Below, piece after piece: positions 8,217 through 15,508 of a DNA stretch of 33,670 nt. The notes beneath the pieces are model-generated. The model was not told the origin of the DNA. It saw only the letters and a list, made by a program, of their open reading frames with translations, and made no database searches. Position 1 is the stretch's first letter; every line of letters begins with the position of its first letter. This DNA comes from Sulfurovum sp. (lineage in GTDB: Bacteria > Campylobacterota > Campylobacteria > Campylobacterales > Sulfurovaceae). A program made the translations under genes and the position numbers. The DNA lies in assembly GCA_026996325.1 (NCBI GenBank), contig JALWLU010000193.1, positions 1-33,670 of the forward strand. Direction: 5' to 3'.

Positions 8217-8798
8217 ATGGCAAAAACGCTGCTTGAGACCATCCGCATAGAGGAAGGCAAAGCGCACAACCTCCACTACCATCAGGCACGTTTCGACAGG
8301 AGCCGAAAAGCGCTTTTTCGTGCCACTACCTCCATTGAGCTGCAAAAGCATATTGTCCCTCCCAAAGAGGGCCTCTACCGATGCCGTATCCTTTATATGG
8401 AAGATATCGAATCTGTCGAGTACCTTCCCTACACGCCGAAAACAGTTAACAGACTCAAGGTGGTCAGGAACGATACACTCGAATACCGCTACAAATACGC
8501 CGACCGTACGCCGCTTGATGCCATGCTTGAAGCACACCCCGATGCCGATGAGATCATCATCGAACAAAACGGTCTGCTGACCGATACCACCATCGCAAAC
8601 ATCGCTTTTTATGACGGCAGCCGGTGGCTTACGCCCAAAACCCCGCTGCTTGAAGGGACGATGCGCGCAAGCCTGCTAGAGAGCGGCAAGCTCCGGAAGG
8701 CTGATATCCGCGCGCATGACATAGCACGCTACACACACGTGGCTTTAATGAATGCTATGATAGGATTTAAAATTCTAAAAGCGGTGACCATCACATGA
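8217..8798 (+). CDS. class IV aminotransferase family protein (PabC-like)
   Basis: A 193-residue PLP fold-type IV protein. Lys93 in YRYKYADRTPLD is the likely PLP lysine, aligning with the LKxLNR region of 4-amino-4-deoxychorismate lyase. NGLLTDTTIANIAF and the following PKTPLLEGTMRASLL match the family's cofactor and substrate segment. It is shorter than PabC (about 270) because the N-terminal domain is compact. The ATG is 4 nt after the cysK stop; the longer open frame is only overlap with cysK. A role in folate (p-aminobenzoate) synthesis is plausible; a branched-chain or D-amino-acid substrate is not excluded. Confidence 0.8.
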   Translation: MAKTLLETIRIEEGKAHNLHYHQARFDRSRKALFRATTSIELQKHIVPPKEGLYRCRILYMEDIESVEYLPYTPKTVNRLKVVRNDTLEYRYKYADRTPLDAMLEAHPDADEIIIEQNGLLTDTTIANIAFYDGSRWLTPKTPLLEGTMRASLLESGKLRKADIRAHDIARYTHVALMNAMIGFKILKAVTIT

Positions 8799-8829
8799 GA
8801 CTCTCCATCCCAACACAAGGCAGGCAGCT

Positions 8830-9276
8830 ATGACCATCAACCTCTTTCAGACCAAAGAGTACAAGGCGCTGATGACAGAGCATATCAGCAAAACCATCGC
8901 TTACCTTTTCAGCAAGAACCAGGAGTTCGCCATCGCTTGCGAGATAGAGCATATCGACTTCAATCCGCCGCTGCCAGCATCGATTATGGAGAGTTTTAAC
9001 GATATCGTACTCTTCGTTCTGAGTGGATATACTTTCGAGAGTGCCAAACTTGAGGAGGAGTATTTTATATTCGAAGCGGGATTTGGAGAGGAGAATTTCG
9101 GATCGACGGTAACCATTCCGCTGCTTGCCATCAAGCAGGTGATCGTTGGCGAGCACCCTATTGTGCTCAACCTTGCAAAGCCCTCACCCAAACAGGAGCG
9201 CTCCACACAGAACTCCATGGAAGCGCTGCTGAAGAATCCCGAGAACAAGAGGCTTTTGAAAAAGAAGAAGCGCTAA
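8830..9276 (+). CDS. hypothetical protein, SspB-like in pattern
   Basis: A 148-residue soluble protein with no membrane segment or signal peptide. The core alternates strands in an order reminiscent of SspB, the ClpXP adaptor: a helix with FSKNQEFA, then IEHIDFNPPLPA, DIVLFVLSGYTF, YFIFEAGFG, STVTIPLLAIKQVI. After residue 115 the tail is likely disordered (SPKQERSTQNS) and ends in the basic LLKKKKR, as SspB tails end in a ClpX-binding peptide. The match is by pattern only. The ATG at 8830 lies 31 nt after the aminotransferase. The gene converges on the LysR gene 8 nt away. Confidence 0.6.
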   Translation: MTINLFQTKEYKALMTEHISKTIAYLFSKNQEFAIACEIEHIDFNPPLPASIMESFNDIVLFVLSGYTFESAKLEEEYFIFEAGFGEENFGSTVTIPLLAIKQVIVGEHPIVLNLAKPSPKQERSTQNSMEALLKNPENKRLLKKKKR

Positions 9277-9284
9277 ACTTCGGC

Positions 9285-10187
9285 TTAGCACTGTCCTGCA
9301 AGGATATAGTCGACAACGTTGTCAACGTAAGCGTTATGCTTGTTCTCTTTGGTGTAGACAATGTAGAACTTGCGCTTCATCGTATAGCCGCGCAGTCTCG
9401 CTTCAAAAAGCTCCCCTTTTGCCACTTCATCTGCAATGGCATGCTTGGAGATGATGGAGACAACCGGATGCTCCGGATCTTTTTTCGCTCTTTTGATAGT
9501 CTGCAGTACCGCTGTGGTATTTCCTACTTCGGAAAGCACATTAAAGCTCTTACAGGAGACACCCAGCTCTTCAAAGACTTCGGCAACCACACGTCTTGTG
9601 TGTGAGCCCTCTTCACGACAGATCCACTGGAAGTCGTAGAGCTCTTCGGTTTTGACGATCTTTGGCAGAGGAGAGTTGCTTACCAGTACCAGCTCATCCT
9701 CCAGCCACTCTCTGTAGATCAGGTCGCTGTCCATTACCGGTGATTCGATAAGTCCTACATCAAGCTTTCTTTCTTTCAGTTTGGCAACGATATGGTCACT
9801 CGTGTCGATACTGAGGTTGATATCGTTGTTGATCGCTCTTCCCATAGTATTGAGACACTCGCCTGGGATGATGTAGGTCCCAATCGTGAACGATGCACCG
9901 AGTCTGAAGGTCATCTCTTTGTTGATGATCTTAAGTACATCTTTTTCCGCTGCGTGGATCTCTTTTTCAAGACGCGTAGCGATCTTGTAGAGCTCTTCAC
10001 CCTCGGCGGTCAGCTTGATACCGTTCTTTTTTCTCTCGATAATTTTGACACCGAGATACTTCTCGATGAATTTGATCTGCTGGGTCACTGCCGGCTGAGA
10101 GATACCCAGCTTGGCAGATGCCTTGGAGAAGCTTCTCTCTCTCGCTACAGTTAGAAAGGTTTCCAGTTTGACAAAATCTTTTAACAT
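9285..10187 (-). CDS. LysR-family transcriptional regulator
   Basis: A 300-residue regulator. The N-terminal winged helix-turn-helix is clear: FVKLETFLTVARERSFSKAS, then KLGISQPAVTQQI and YLGVKIIERKKNGIKLTAEG. Residues about 90-295 form the periplasmic-binding-like effector domain (RLGASFTIGTYIIP, DVGLIESPV). The frame runs to 10208, but the ATG at 10187 has AAAGGA upstream and starts the canonical domain. Its effector is unknown; proximity to cysK makes sulfur or cysteine control possible, but this is only context. It is divergent from uvrD across a 200-nt spacer where it may autoregulate. Confidence 0.9.
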   Translation of the reverse strand: MLKDFVKLETFLTVARERSFSKASAKLGISQPAVTQQIKFIEKYLGVKIIERKKNGIKLTAEGEELYKIATRLEKEIHAAEKDVLKIINKEMTFRLGASFTIGTYIIPGECLNTMGRAINNDINLSIDTSDHIVAKLKERKLDVGLIESPVMDSDLIYREWLEDELVLVSNSPLPKIVKTEELYDFQWICREEGSHTRRVVAEVFEELGVSCKSFNVLSEVGNTTAVLQTIKRAKKDPEHPVVSIISKHAIADEVAKGELFEARLRGYTMKRKFYIVYTKENKHNAYVDNVVDYILAGQC

Positions 10188-10232
10188 TATATTTCCTTTG
10201 TAGTACATGTATAGCCATGTTTAATTAGTGGC

Positions 10233-10248
10233 ATTATATCTGATTATA
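10233..10248 (-). promoter_or_regulatory. candidate promoter(s) of the LysR gene
   Basis: Two TATAAT hexamers occur on the minus strand, at 10233-10238 and 10243-10248, about 50-60 nt upstream of the ATG at 10187. Also in the spacer, TGCAC and GTGCA flank a 10-nt gap near 10302-10321 on the plus strand, a possible operator for the divergent pair. Confidence 0.4.
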
Positions 10249-10355
10249 CTTAATTGAACATAAGGGATGCTTATTGAGTTCGTCCTAATTCAACTTTACT
10301 TATGCACTTCAATCCTTGTGCAAGTATGGCATATATGGTTTAACCAAGAGTTGGA

Positions 10356-10361
10356 TATAAT
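10356..10361 (+). promoter_or_regulatory. candidate uvrD promoter
   Basis: TATAAT lies 28 nt upstream of the helicase ATG, followed by AGGAG at 10373-10377. The leader would be about 20 nt long. No -35 hexamer is visible at the expected distance. Confidence 0.45.
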
Positions 10362-10388
10362 CATAAGACTATAGGAGCAACAGAATAT

Positions 10389-12455
10389 ATGGAAGCAATA
10401 CTCAACACCCTCAACCCCGCACAGCGTGAAGCGGTCGAACATATCGACGGCGCGATGCTCATCCTTGCAGGGGCGGGAAGCGGAAAGACAAAAACCCTTA
10501 CCACACGCCTTGCCTACCTCATCGGCGAAGTGGGTATCGACCCGGCAAACACCCTGACACTGACATTTACCAACAAAGCTGCTGCCGAGATGCGTGAACG
10601 CGCACTCAAACTGATGCCAAACCGCGTCTCCTACCCTCCGCTGCTCTGCACCTTCCATAAATTCGGTCTGCTCTTTTTAAAGTTCCACATTGAAAAGCTC
10701 GGACGCAGCAACAACTTCGTCATCATCGACAGTGATGACAAGAAGCGCCTGCTTAGAAGCATTGCAAAAGAGCTCAAGATCGACCTCAATCTCTCCTTTA
10801 TCGCATCGGAGATATCCAAGTATAAAAACACCCTTCTCACCCCTGAAGTGGTCATTCAGAAAGCGGAACTACCAGACTACAAAAAAGTCGCACAGATCTA
10901 TGAAGCATACCAGTCGAATATCGTCGAGAACAACCTGGTGGACTTCGATGATCTTCTGATGCTGACATACCAGATACTCGAAAGCAACGACGATCTTAGG
11001 CGCGAGACGAGCGAGCGCTACAAGTACATCATGGTAGATGAGTACCAGGATACCAACGAACTGCAGTACCGCCTGCTCGAACTGCTTGCCAGCGAGCACG
11101 ACAACCTCTGCGTGGTTGGAGACGACGACCAGAGTATCTACGGCTGGCGCGGGGCGAACATCCGAAACATCCTGGAGTTTGCCGACAACTTCAAAAACTG
11201 CAAAACGGTCAAGCTCGAGACCAACTACCGTTCCACGGAGCCCATTCTCAAAGCGGCCAATGCGCTCATCGAACACAACTCCACCCGTCTTGGAAAAACA
11301 CTGACCTCCCACAAGGGTGAGGGGCCGGAGGTAAAACTGCTCCACTCCCTTGACGAGTCGATGGAGGCCAAAGCGATCGCACACCAGATACACGACCTCA
11401 TCGATCAGGGGGCGGACCCTGACGAGATCGCCGTACTCTACCGCATCAACGCCCTCTCCCGTTCGCTTGAAGAAGGATTTACCAAAGAGGGGCTCAACTT
11501 CAAACTTATCGGCGGCATACGCTTCTACGAACGCGCGGAGATCAAAGACATCATCTCCTACTTCAGGGTATTTGCCAACCCCACGGATGATTTCTCACTG
11601 CTACGCATCATCAACAAACCGAAGCGGGGCATTGGAAAAGCCTCCATCGAGAAGCTGCAAAAGGCCGCCTTCGATGCCCAGCTGCCGCTCTTTGTCTACA
11701 TCAAGGAGAGCCTCGAAGGGAAACAGCCGCTTGTCATCAGTAAGAAGGTAGCCGGCGCACTTGCCAAGCTCGTTGAAGACATCGAAGTACTGCGCGAAGA
11801 GATGGAAGAGAACCTCGAGAACTTCATTACCCTCTTTGAGGAGCGCATCAGACTCAAGGATCACTACGCCGGTATGGTGGACGGTTTTGACCGCATTCTA
11901 AATATCGACGAATTCTACGGTTACTTCCGCGACGCCGTCAGCAAGAACCCCGACCTCACACTCGATGAGTTCCTCAACGACATCTCTCTGCAGAGCGACC
12001 AGGACCAGATAGAGGAGGATGCCATCACCATTATGAGCATCCACGCAGCAAAAGGTCTCGAGTTCGAGCACCTCTTTGTCATCGGCATGGAGGAGGAGTT
12101 CTTCCCGCTGCTTGGAGAGGGCTGCAACATGGAAGAGGAGCGCCGTTTGGGCTATGTGGCCATCACCCGCGCCAAGAGCGACCTGACACTCTGCTACGTC
12201 GACAGCCGCTTCTACAAGGGTCGCCGAAAGATGCTTGACAAGAGCCGATTCCTTGGCGAAGCGGGCCTCATCCAGGATGCCTCACTGAAGATCACCAAAC
12301 AGGCCGCATTCAAAAAAGGCGATCTGGTCAAACACAAGATATTCGGCATCGGCCGCGTTCAGGCAGCCAACAAGTCGGGCAAAGAGTACAAACTGCTCAT
12401 CAACTTCGGCGGCAACAAGAAAGAGATCCTTAGCTCTTTCGTGCAAGCAGTCTAA
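10389..12455 (+). CDS. uvrD: UvrD/PcrA-type DNA helicase
   Basis: A 688-residue superfamily 1A 3'-5' helicase for nucleotide-excision and mismatch repair or replication-fork clearance. Walker A is LAGAGSGKT (26-34). Walker B is MVDEYQDTN near residue 217. Motif III is GDDDQSIYGWRGA near 247. Motif IV is LETNYRS, motif V MSIHAAKGLEF and motif VI VAITRAKSDL. The C-terminus (KKGDLVKHKIFGIGRV to the end) is the Tudor-like domain that contacts RNA polymerase in PcrA/UvrD, so Rep is less likely. The ATG follows AGGAG by 11 nt. A double repeat element lies directly behind the stop. Confidence 0.95.
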   Translation: MEAILNTLNPAQREAVEHIDGAMLILAGAGSGKTKTLTTRLAYLIGEVGIDPANTLTLTFTNKAAAEMRERALKLMPNRVSYPPLLCTFHKFGLLFLKFHIEKLGRSNNFVIIDSDDKKRLLRSIAKELKIDLNLSFIASEISKYKNTLLTPEVVIQKAELPDYKKVAQIYEAYQSNIVENNLVDFDDLLMLTYQILESNDDLRRETSERYKYIMVDEYQDTNELQYRLLELLASEHDNLCVVGDDDQSIYGWRGANIRNILEFADNFKNCKTVKLETNYRSTEPILKAANALIEHNSTRLGKTLTSHKGEGPEVKLLHSLDESMEAKAIAHQIHDLIDQGADPDEIAVLYRINALSRSLEEGFTKEGLNFKLIGGIRFYERAEIKDIISYFRVFANPTDDFSLLRIINKPKRGIGKASIEKLQKAAFDAQLPLFVYIKESLEGKQPLVISKKVAGALAKLVEDIEVLREEMEENLENFITLFEERIRLKDHYAGMVDGFDRILNIDEFYGYFRDAVSKNPDLTLDEFLNDISLQSDQDQIEEDAITIMSIHAAKGLEFEHLFVIGMEEEFFPLLGEGCNMEEERRLGYVAITRAKSDLTLCYVDSRFYKGRRKMLDKSRFLGEAGLIQDASLKITKQAAFKKGDLVKHKIFGIGRVQAANKSGKEYKLLINFGGNKKEILSSFVQAV

Positions 12456-12458
12456 ATT

Positions 12459-12515
12459 AGTGAAGAGTGAAGAGTGAAGAGTGAAGAGTTCTTGTATGCT
12501 TTCCTATCGGAAAGC
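12459..12515 (-). repeat. composite repeat element, inverted copy 3a
   Basis: Read on the minus strand this is the same element as copy 1: hairpin GCTTTCC (12509-12515) and GGAAAGC (12498-12504), then ATAC, AAGAA and four 7-nt units CTTCACT (12486-12459). On the plus strand these appear as AGTGAAG repeated four times, beginning 4 nt after the uvrD stop. It lies head to head with copy 3b. Confidence 0.8.
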
Positions 12516-12531
12516 TCTTTTATAAATAGAA

Positions 12532-12611
12532 GCATTGCAAAGCAATGCATACCGACACTATTCACTACTCACTACTCACTACTCACTAAAAATTCTCCCA
12601 AGGAGAATTTT
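12532..12611 (+). repeat. composite repeat element, direct copy 3b, with truB ribosome binding site
   Basis: Hairpin GCATTGC (12532-12538) and GCAATGC (12542-12548) is followed by ATACC and four 7-nt units (12558-12585): CTATTCA, then CTACTCA three times. A perfect 10-bp inverted repeat closes it: AAAATTCTCC (12589-12598) and GGAGAATTTT (12602-12611). The truB Shine-Dalgarno AGGAG (12601-12605) starts at the last loop base and continues into the 3' arm of this hairpin, 8 nt before the ATG, so the element sets truB translation. Confidence 0.85.
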
Positions 12612-12613
12612 CA

Positions 12614-13444
12614 ATGAACCGTCTTTTCGTCGTCAACAAACCCATCTTCGTCAGTTCCAACCGCTATATGGGATATGTCAAACGCAAGTACGGTACCAAA
12701 AAGGTAGGCTTCTCAGGTACGCTCGATCCCTTTGCCACGGGGTGTCTCATTGTCGCAACGGGGCAGTACACCAAACTCTTTCAGTACCTTGACAAAACAC
12801 CCAAAACCTACCGTGCGACACTCTGGCTTGGGGCGAACTCTCCAAGCCTTGACATCGAAAATGTCGATAGCATCAAAGAGGTGGCTTCTTTTTCCAAAGA
12901 GCAGATTCTCTCCGCACTCTCTTCACTCAAAGAGAAGCTTACCTACTATCCGCCAAAATTTTGTGCCAAGAAGATTAATGGCAGGCGTGCGTATGAACTG
13001 ATGCGCGAAGGCAGGGAGGTGAACCTCAAAACCATCACCTCCACCATTTACGACATCCAACTCCTGAACTACAACCACCCCTTCATCCACTTCGAAGCCA
13101 CGGTAAGCGAAGGTACTTACATCAGAAGTCTTGGTGCGCTCATCGCTGACAAGCTCGGTGTCGATGCGACACTCAGCTCCCTGCACCGCGTAAGGGAAGG
13201 AAGGTTCCACTATGACAATGAGAAAGCACTCAACCCCTTCGATCACCTTGCCATCCCGCGCAACACCTACACCGGAGATGACGAATATCTTGAGCTGGGG
13301 AAGAAACTCTCGCTTGCATATTTCGACACCAAAGAGAATGGTACCTACCTTGTAGAGACCAAAAACTTCTACAGCATCATCGCAATAGAAGACGGCACAA
13401 TAACCTACAAACTCAACCGCCTCGGAAAACCAAAGGAGTCATAA
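12614..13444 (+). CDS. truB: tRNA pseudouridine(55) synthase
   Basis: A 276-residue enzyme that isomerises U55 in the T loop of tRNAs. The catalytic Asp38 lies in FSGTLDPFATG and the N-terminal VNKPIFVSSNRYMGYVKRKY matches the family. RAYELMREGREV and EGTYIRSLG, both conserved TruB motifs, follow in order. The C-terminal PUA-type region is short and divergent. The only strong Shine-Dalgarno is in the repeat hairpin just upstream. In Campylobacter I recall truB followed by csrA and ispE; here no csrA is present. Confidence 0.95.
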   Translation: MNRLFVVNKPIFVSSNRYMGYVKRKYGTKKVGFSGTLDPFATGCLIVATGQYTKLFQYLDKTPKTYRATLWLGANSPSLDIENVDSIKEVASFSKEQILSALSSLKEKLTYYPPKFCAKKINGRRAYELMREGREVNLKTITSTIYDIQLLNYNHPFIHFEATVSEGTYIRSLGALIADKLGVDATLSSLHRVREGRFHYDNEKALNPFDHLAIPRNTYTGDDEYLELGKKLSLAYFDTKENGTYLVETKNFYSIIAIEDGTITYKLNRLGKPKES

Positions 13445-13461
13445 ATGTATTATCCACCCAC

Positions 13462-13540
13462 CTGCTCCCTGCTCCCTACTACCTACTACCTATCTCCTAC
13501 CCTCTACTCCCTTTTTCATAAGGCAGTCGCCTTATGAAAA
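13462..13540. repeat. 7-nt tandem array and start-codon hairpin before ispE, copy 4
   Basis: Seven 7-nt units run without gap from 13462 to 13510: CTGCTCC twice, CTACTAC twice, CTATCTC, CTACCCT, CTACTCC. A perfect 12-bp inverted repeat follows, TTTTCATAAGGC (13513-13524) and GCCTTATGAAAA (13529-13540), with a 4-nt loop. The ispE ATG (13534-13536) lies in the 3' arm, and the only Shine-Dalgarno-like AAGG (13520-13523) in the 5' arm. This copy lacks the first hairpin and the GCATACC linker, so it is a diverged or partial member. Confidence 0.75.
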
Positions 13541-14304
13541 TAACCGCCCACGCCAAAGTCAACATCTTTCTAAAGATCACCGGCCACAAAAACGGCTACC
13601 ACACCCTCCTCTCACGCTTCATGCGCGTAGAGAGCCTCTACGATACGATCACACTTGTGCCGAAACACTGCGACAGCTTCACCATTGAGGGGTGCGACGG
13701 TGTACCGACAGCCTCAAACACTATCTACAAAGCTTATAAGGTCCTGCTGGAGTACACCGGTTCGAAAATACTTGAAACATTTTTTAAATCACACAAGGTG
13801 ACTGTAGAAAAACGTATCCCCTCCCAGGCGGGCCTAGGCGGGGGAAGTTCGGATGCGGCAGCCTTTATGCGTCTTGTTAATGAGGTGTGTGGGCTGAAAC
13901 TTTCTGTAGAAGCGCTTGCTGAACTTGGAAGCCGGATTGGCGCAGACCTGCCCTTTTTCATCCACAACTACCCTTCGGCAAACGTCTCCGGCTTTGGAGA
14001 GATTGTCGAACCCTTCGATGAGACACCGCTGCATATGGAGCTTTACACACCCGATATCGGCTGCGACACTGCCGTTGTCTACAAAACCTTCAAAGAGCAC
14101 TTTCTTAACGACATCACCCCCTGCAGTTTTATGGGGTGGGAGAAGTACAAAAGCAGTGAACTGCTTGAGCTCATCGGCGATCCTGTAATGCTCAACGACC
14201 TCTACGCCGCTGCACTAGTCGCATACCCTGAACTTGAAAGTGTCGCTCCTGACGGGTGGTTCTTCTCAGGGAGCGGCAGCACCTTTTTCAGACCAAAGGC
14301 TTAG
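13534..14304 (+). CDS. ispE: 4-diphosphocytidyl-2-C-methyl-D-erythritol kinase
   Basis: A 256-residue GHMP kinase of the MEP isoprenoid pathway that phosphorylates CDP-methylerythritol. Lys8 in AHAKVNIFLKI and the ATP loop PSQAGLGGGSSDAAAF (96-111) are diagnostic. The catalytic Asp is in GADLPFF (about 138). The start has no free Shine-Dalgarno because it is buried in a hairpin. The 3' end overlaps the convergent gene by 4 nt. In related genomes smpB follows ispE; here about 13 kb separate them. Confidence 0.95.
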   Translation: MKITAHAKVNIFLKITGHKNGYHTLLSRFMRVESLYDTITLVPKHCDSFTIEGCDGVPTASNTIYKAYKVLLEYTGSKILETFFKSHKVTVEKRIPSQAGLGGGSSDAAAFMRLVNEVCGLKLSVEALAELGSRIGADLPFFIHNYPSANVSGFGEIVEPFDETPLHMELYTPDIGCDTAVVYKTFKEHFLNDITPCSFMGWEKYKSSELLELIGDPVMLNDLYAAALVAYPELESVAPDGWFFSGSGSTFFRPKA

Positions 14305-14882
14305 TGCTCCGCAGCGTTTGCCATGATCTGCTTTCGAATCTTCGCCGGGCTGATGTCGCTCTGCTCATCGAGCTCTCCAATGAGATCCTTACGGATGTAA
14401 ACGGTCAGCTTCGCCAGCGCTTCAGCCAGCAGGTTCTCGTCAGAATCACTGACATGCTTGTCTTTGGCTACTTTCCGGTGAAAGACTTTCAGAAAGTTGT
14501 GATACTCCTCGAGTACGGCGGGAGAGGCTACGATGGCCAGCCGGTGGGTATGAAACTGCAGCTGTGTCAGTTCATCCTGCGTGATGTCACGGTGCAGGAC
14601 GATCGACTCGATACGGTCTATCAGGTCACGGTAGGTTTCAGTCTTGAGTTCGATGAACTTGACACTCTGCTCCTTTTCAAGCTCGACAGAAGTCTGCTTG
14701 TTCAAAAGCATCGCGGTAATGAGAATGGTCGCCAGCGTTCCCAGAATGATGAGGATGATCTCCTGGGTAAAGGGCATTTTGTCCGACATATGGTAGGCAA
14801 GGCGCAGAAAAAAGTAGCCTCCGACAAAAAGAATGATACTCAGCAGCATCATTAAAAGATTGTTCTTGACAGCCTGATTCAT
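14301..14882 (-). CDS. hypothetical membrane-anchored protein
   Basis: A 193-residue protein with two N-terminal membrane segments (about 8-26 and 41-60) and a soluble, mostly helical domain of some 130 residues rich in charged amino acids. I recognise no family. The open frame runs to 14957, but the ATG at 14882 has AAAGG upstream and starts directly before the first membrane segment. It is downstream of the heat-shock pair on the same strand, separated by a hairpin at 14939-14957, and its tail overlaps the ispE stop. Confidence 0.75.
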   Translation of the reverse strand: MNQAVKNNLLMMLLSIILFVGGYFFLRLAYHMSDKMPFTQEIILIILGTLATILITAMLLNKQTSVELEKEQSVKFIELKTETYRDLIDRIESIVLHRDITQDELTQLQFHTHRLAIVASPAVLEEYHNFLKVFHRKVAKDKHVSDSDENLLAEALAKLTVYIRKDLIGELDEQSDISPAKIRKQIMANAAEH

Positions 14883-14938
14883 AGATAGCCTTTGGGGATT
14901 TATGGAATATGTGCAGATAGTAACACAAGGAAGGTCAA

Positions 14939-14957
14939 ATGCGGGTAAATCCCGCAT
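14939..14957 (-). terminator. hairpin after the small heat-shock gene
   Basis: ATGCGGG and CCCGCAT form a perfect 7-bp stem with a 5-nt loop, 5 nt past the stop of the downstream heat-shock gene. On the minus strand it is followed by TTTGACCTT, a weak U-tract, so it may be a partial terminator or a 3' stabiliser. Confidence 0.5.
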
Positions 14958-14962
14958 CCGGT

Positions 14963-15388
14963 CTATTTGACGGAGATGCTTTTGGCTTTGCGTGACTCCT
15001 CTTTCTCAAGCGAGATGTAGAGTCTGCCATCCTCATATTTGGCATCGATCTTCTCCTTGTCGATACCCTCAGGGAGAATGAAACTTCTGGAGATCAGGCC
15101 AAAGCTGCTCTCCATCAGGTAGTAGTCCTCTTTCTTGACTTCGTTTTTCATCTTTCGAACCGCTTTTACGGTTAGAATGTTATCTTCGACTTTCAGTTCG
15201 ATGTCCTCTTTCTTGACACCCGGAAGGTCAATCTCGATCTCGAAACCGTCACTTCCCTTCTTGGCAAGGTTGGCAAACGGAAGGTGGCTTGCGACGTTCG
15301 CAAAGGTCTCTTTGGCCACTTCAAGCCCCTTCTCAACCTTCTCCTCAACGGTACTTGCTACCTCTTTTGCAGTTTTTGCTACATCCAT
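14963..15388 (-). CDS. small heat-shock protein (Hsp20 family), downstream copy
   Basis: A 141-residue ATP-independent chaperone. Residues 1-45 are a Lys/Glu/Val-rich amphipathic arm (VASTVEEKVEKGLEVAKE), unlike typical sHSP arms. The alpha-crystallin domain follows: GFEIEIDLPGVKKEDIELKVED, ILTVKAVRK, FGLISRSFILPEGID and GRLYISLEK. The C-terminus has the I-x-V motif SISVK that docks between subunits. The frame extends further upstream, but the ATG at 15388 follows a strong AAGGAGG. It is second in a tandem pair, after a 120-nt structured leader. Confidence 0.93.
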   Translation of the reverse strand: MDVAKTAKEVASTVEEKVEKGLEVAKETFANVASHLPFANLAKKGSDGFEIEIDLPGVKKEDIELKVEDNILTVKAVRKMKNEVKKEDYYLMESSFGLISRSFILPEGIDKEKIDAKYEDGRLYISLEKEESRKAKSISVK

Positions 15389-15421
15389 TTTAACCTCCTT
15401 ACTTTTTTTTATCTCAAAAAA

Positions 15422-15505
15422 GTGTTTGTGCGTTACGACAAACCTTGCGCCCAACCCGAAGGGCGGCTTTGCCGTTCGCAAGGTGCAGGAGCGACGCACA
15501 GACAC
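15422..15505. repeat. large nested inverted repeat between the two heat-shock genes
   Basis: The outer arms GTGTTTGTGCGT (15422-15433) and ACGCACAGACAC (15494-15505) pair with one mismatch. The inner arms ACCTTGCG (15442-15449) and CGCAAGGT (15477-15484) pair perfectly. A small CGGC-TTT-GCCG hairpin lies inside (15464-15474). In the minus-strand transcript this would form a long branched stem between the stop of the first heat-shock gene and the ribosome binding site of the second. Function unknown; it may be a REP-like element or an RNA control element. Confidence 0.7.
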
Positions 15506-15508
15506 AAT

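Noticed and set aside
12459-13510. Regular short repeats as a possible CRISPR array
   Set aside because: Units are 7 nt with no spacers and no cas genes.
12456-13533. Hidden csrA near truB
   Set aside because: The spacer after truB is only 89 nt of repeat and no CsrA-like frame of about 75 residues occurs on either strand.
14256-14855. 199-codon plus-strand frame after ispE
   Set aside because: It overlaps ispE and the minus-strand membrane protein, whose ribosome binding site and membrane segments make it the better call.
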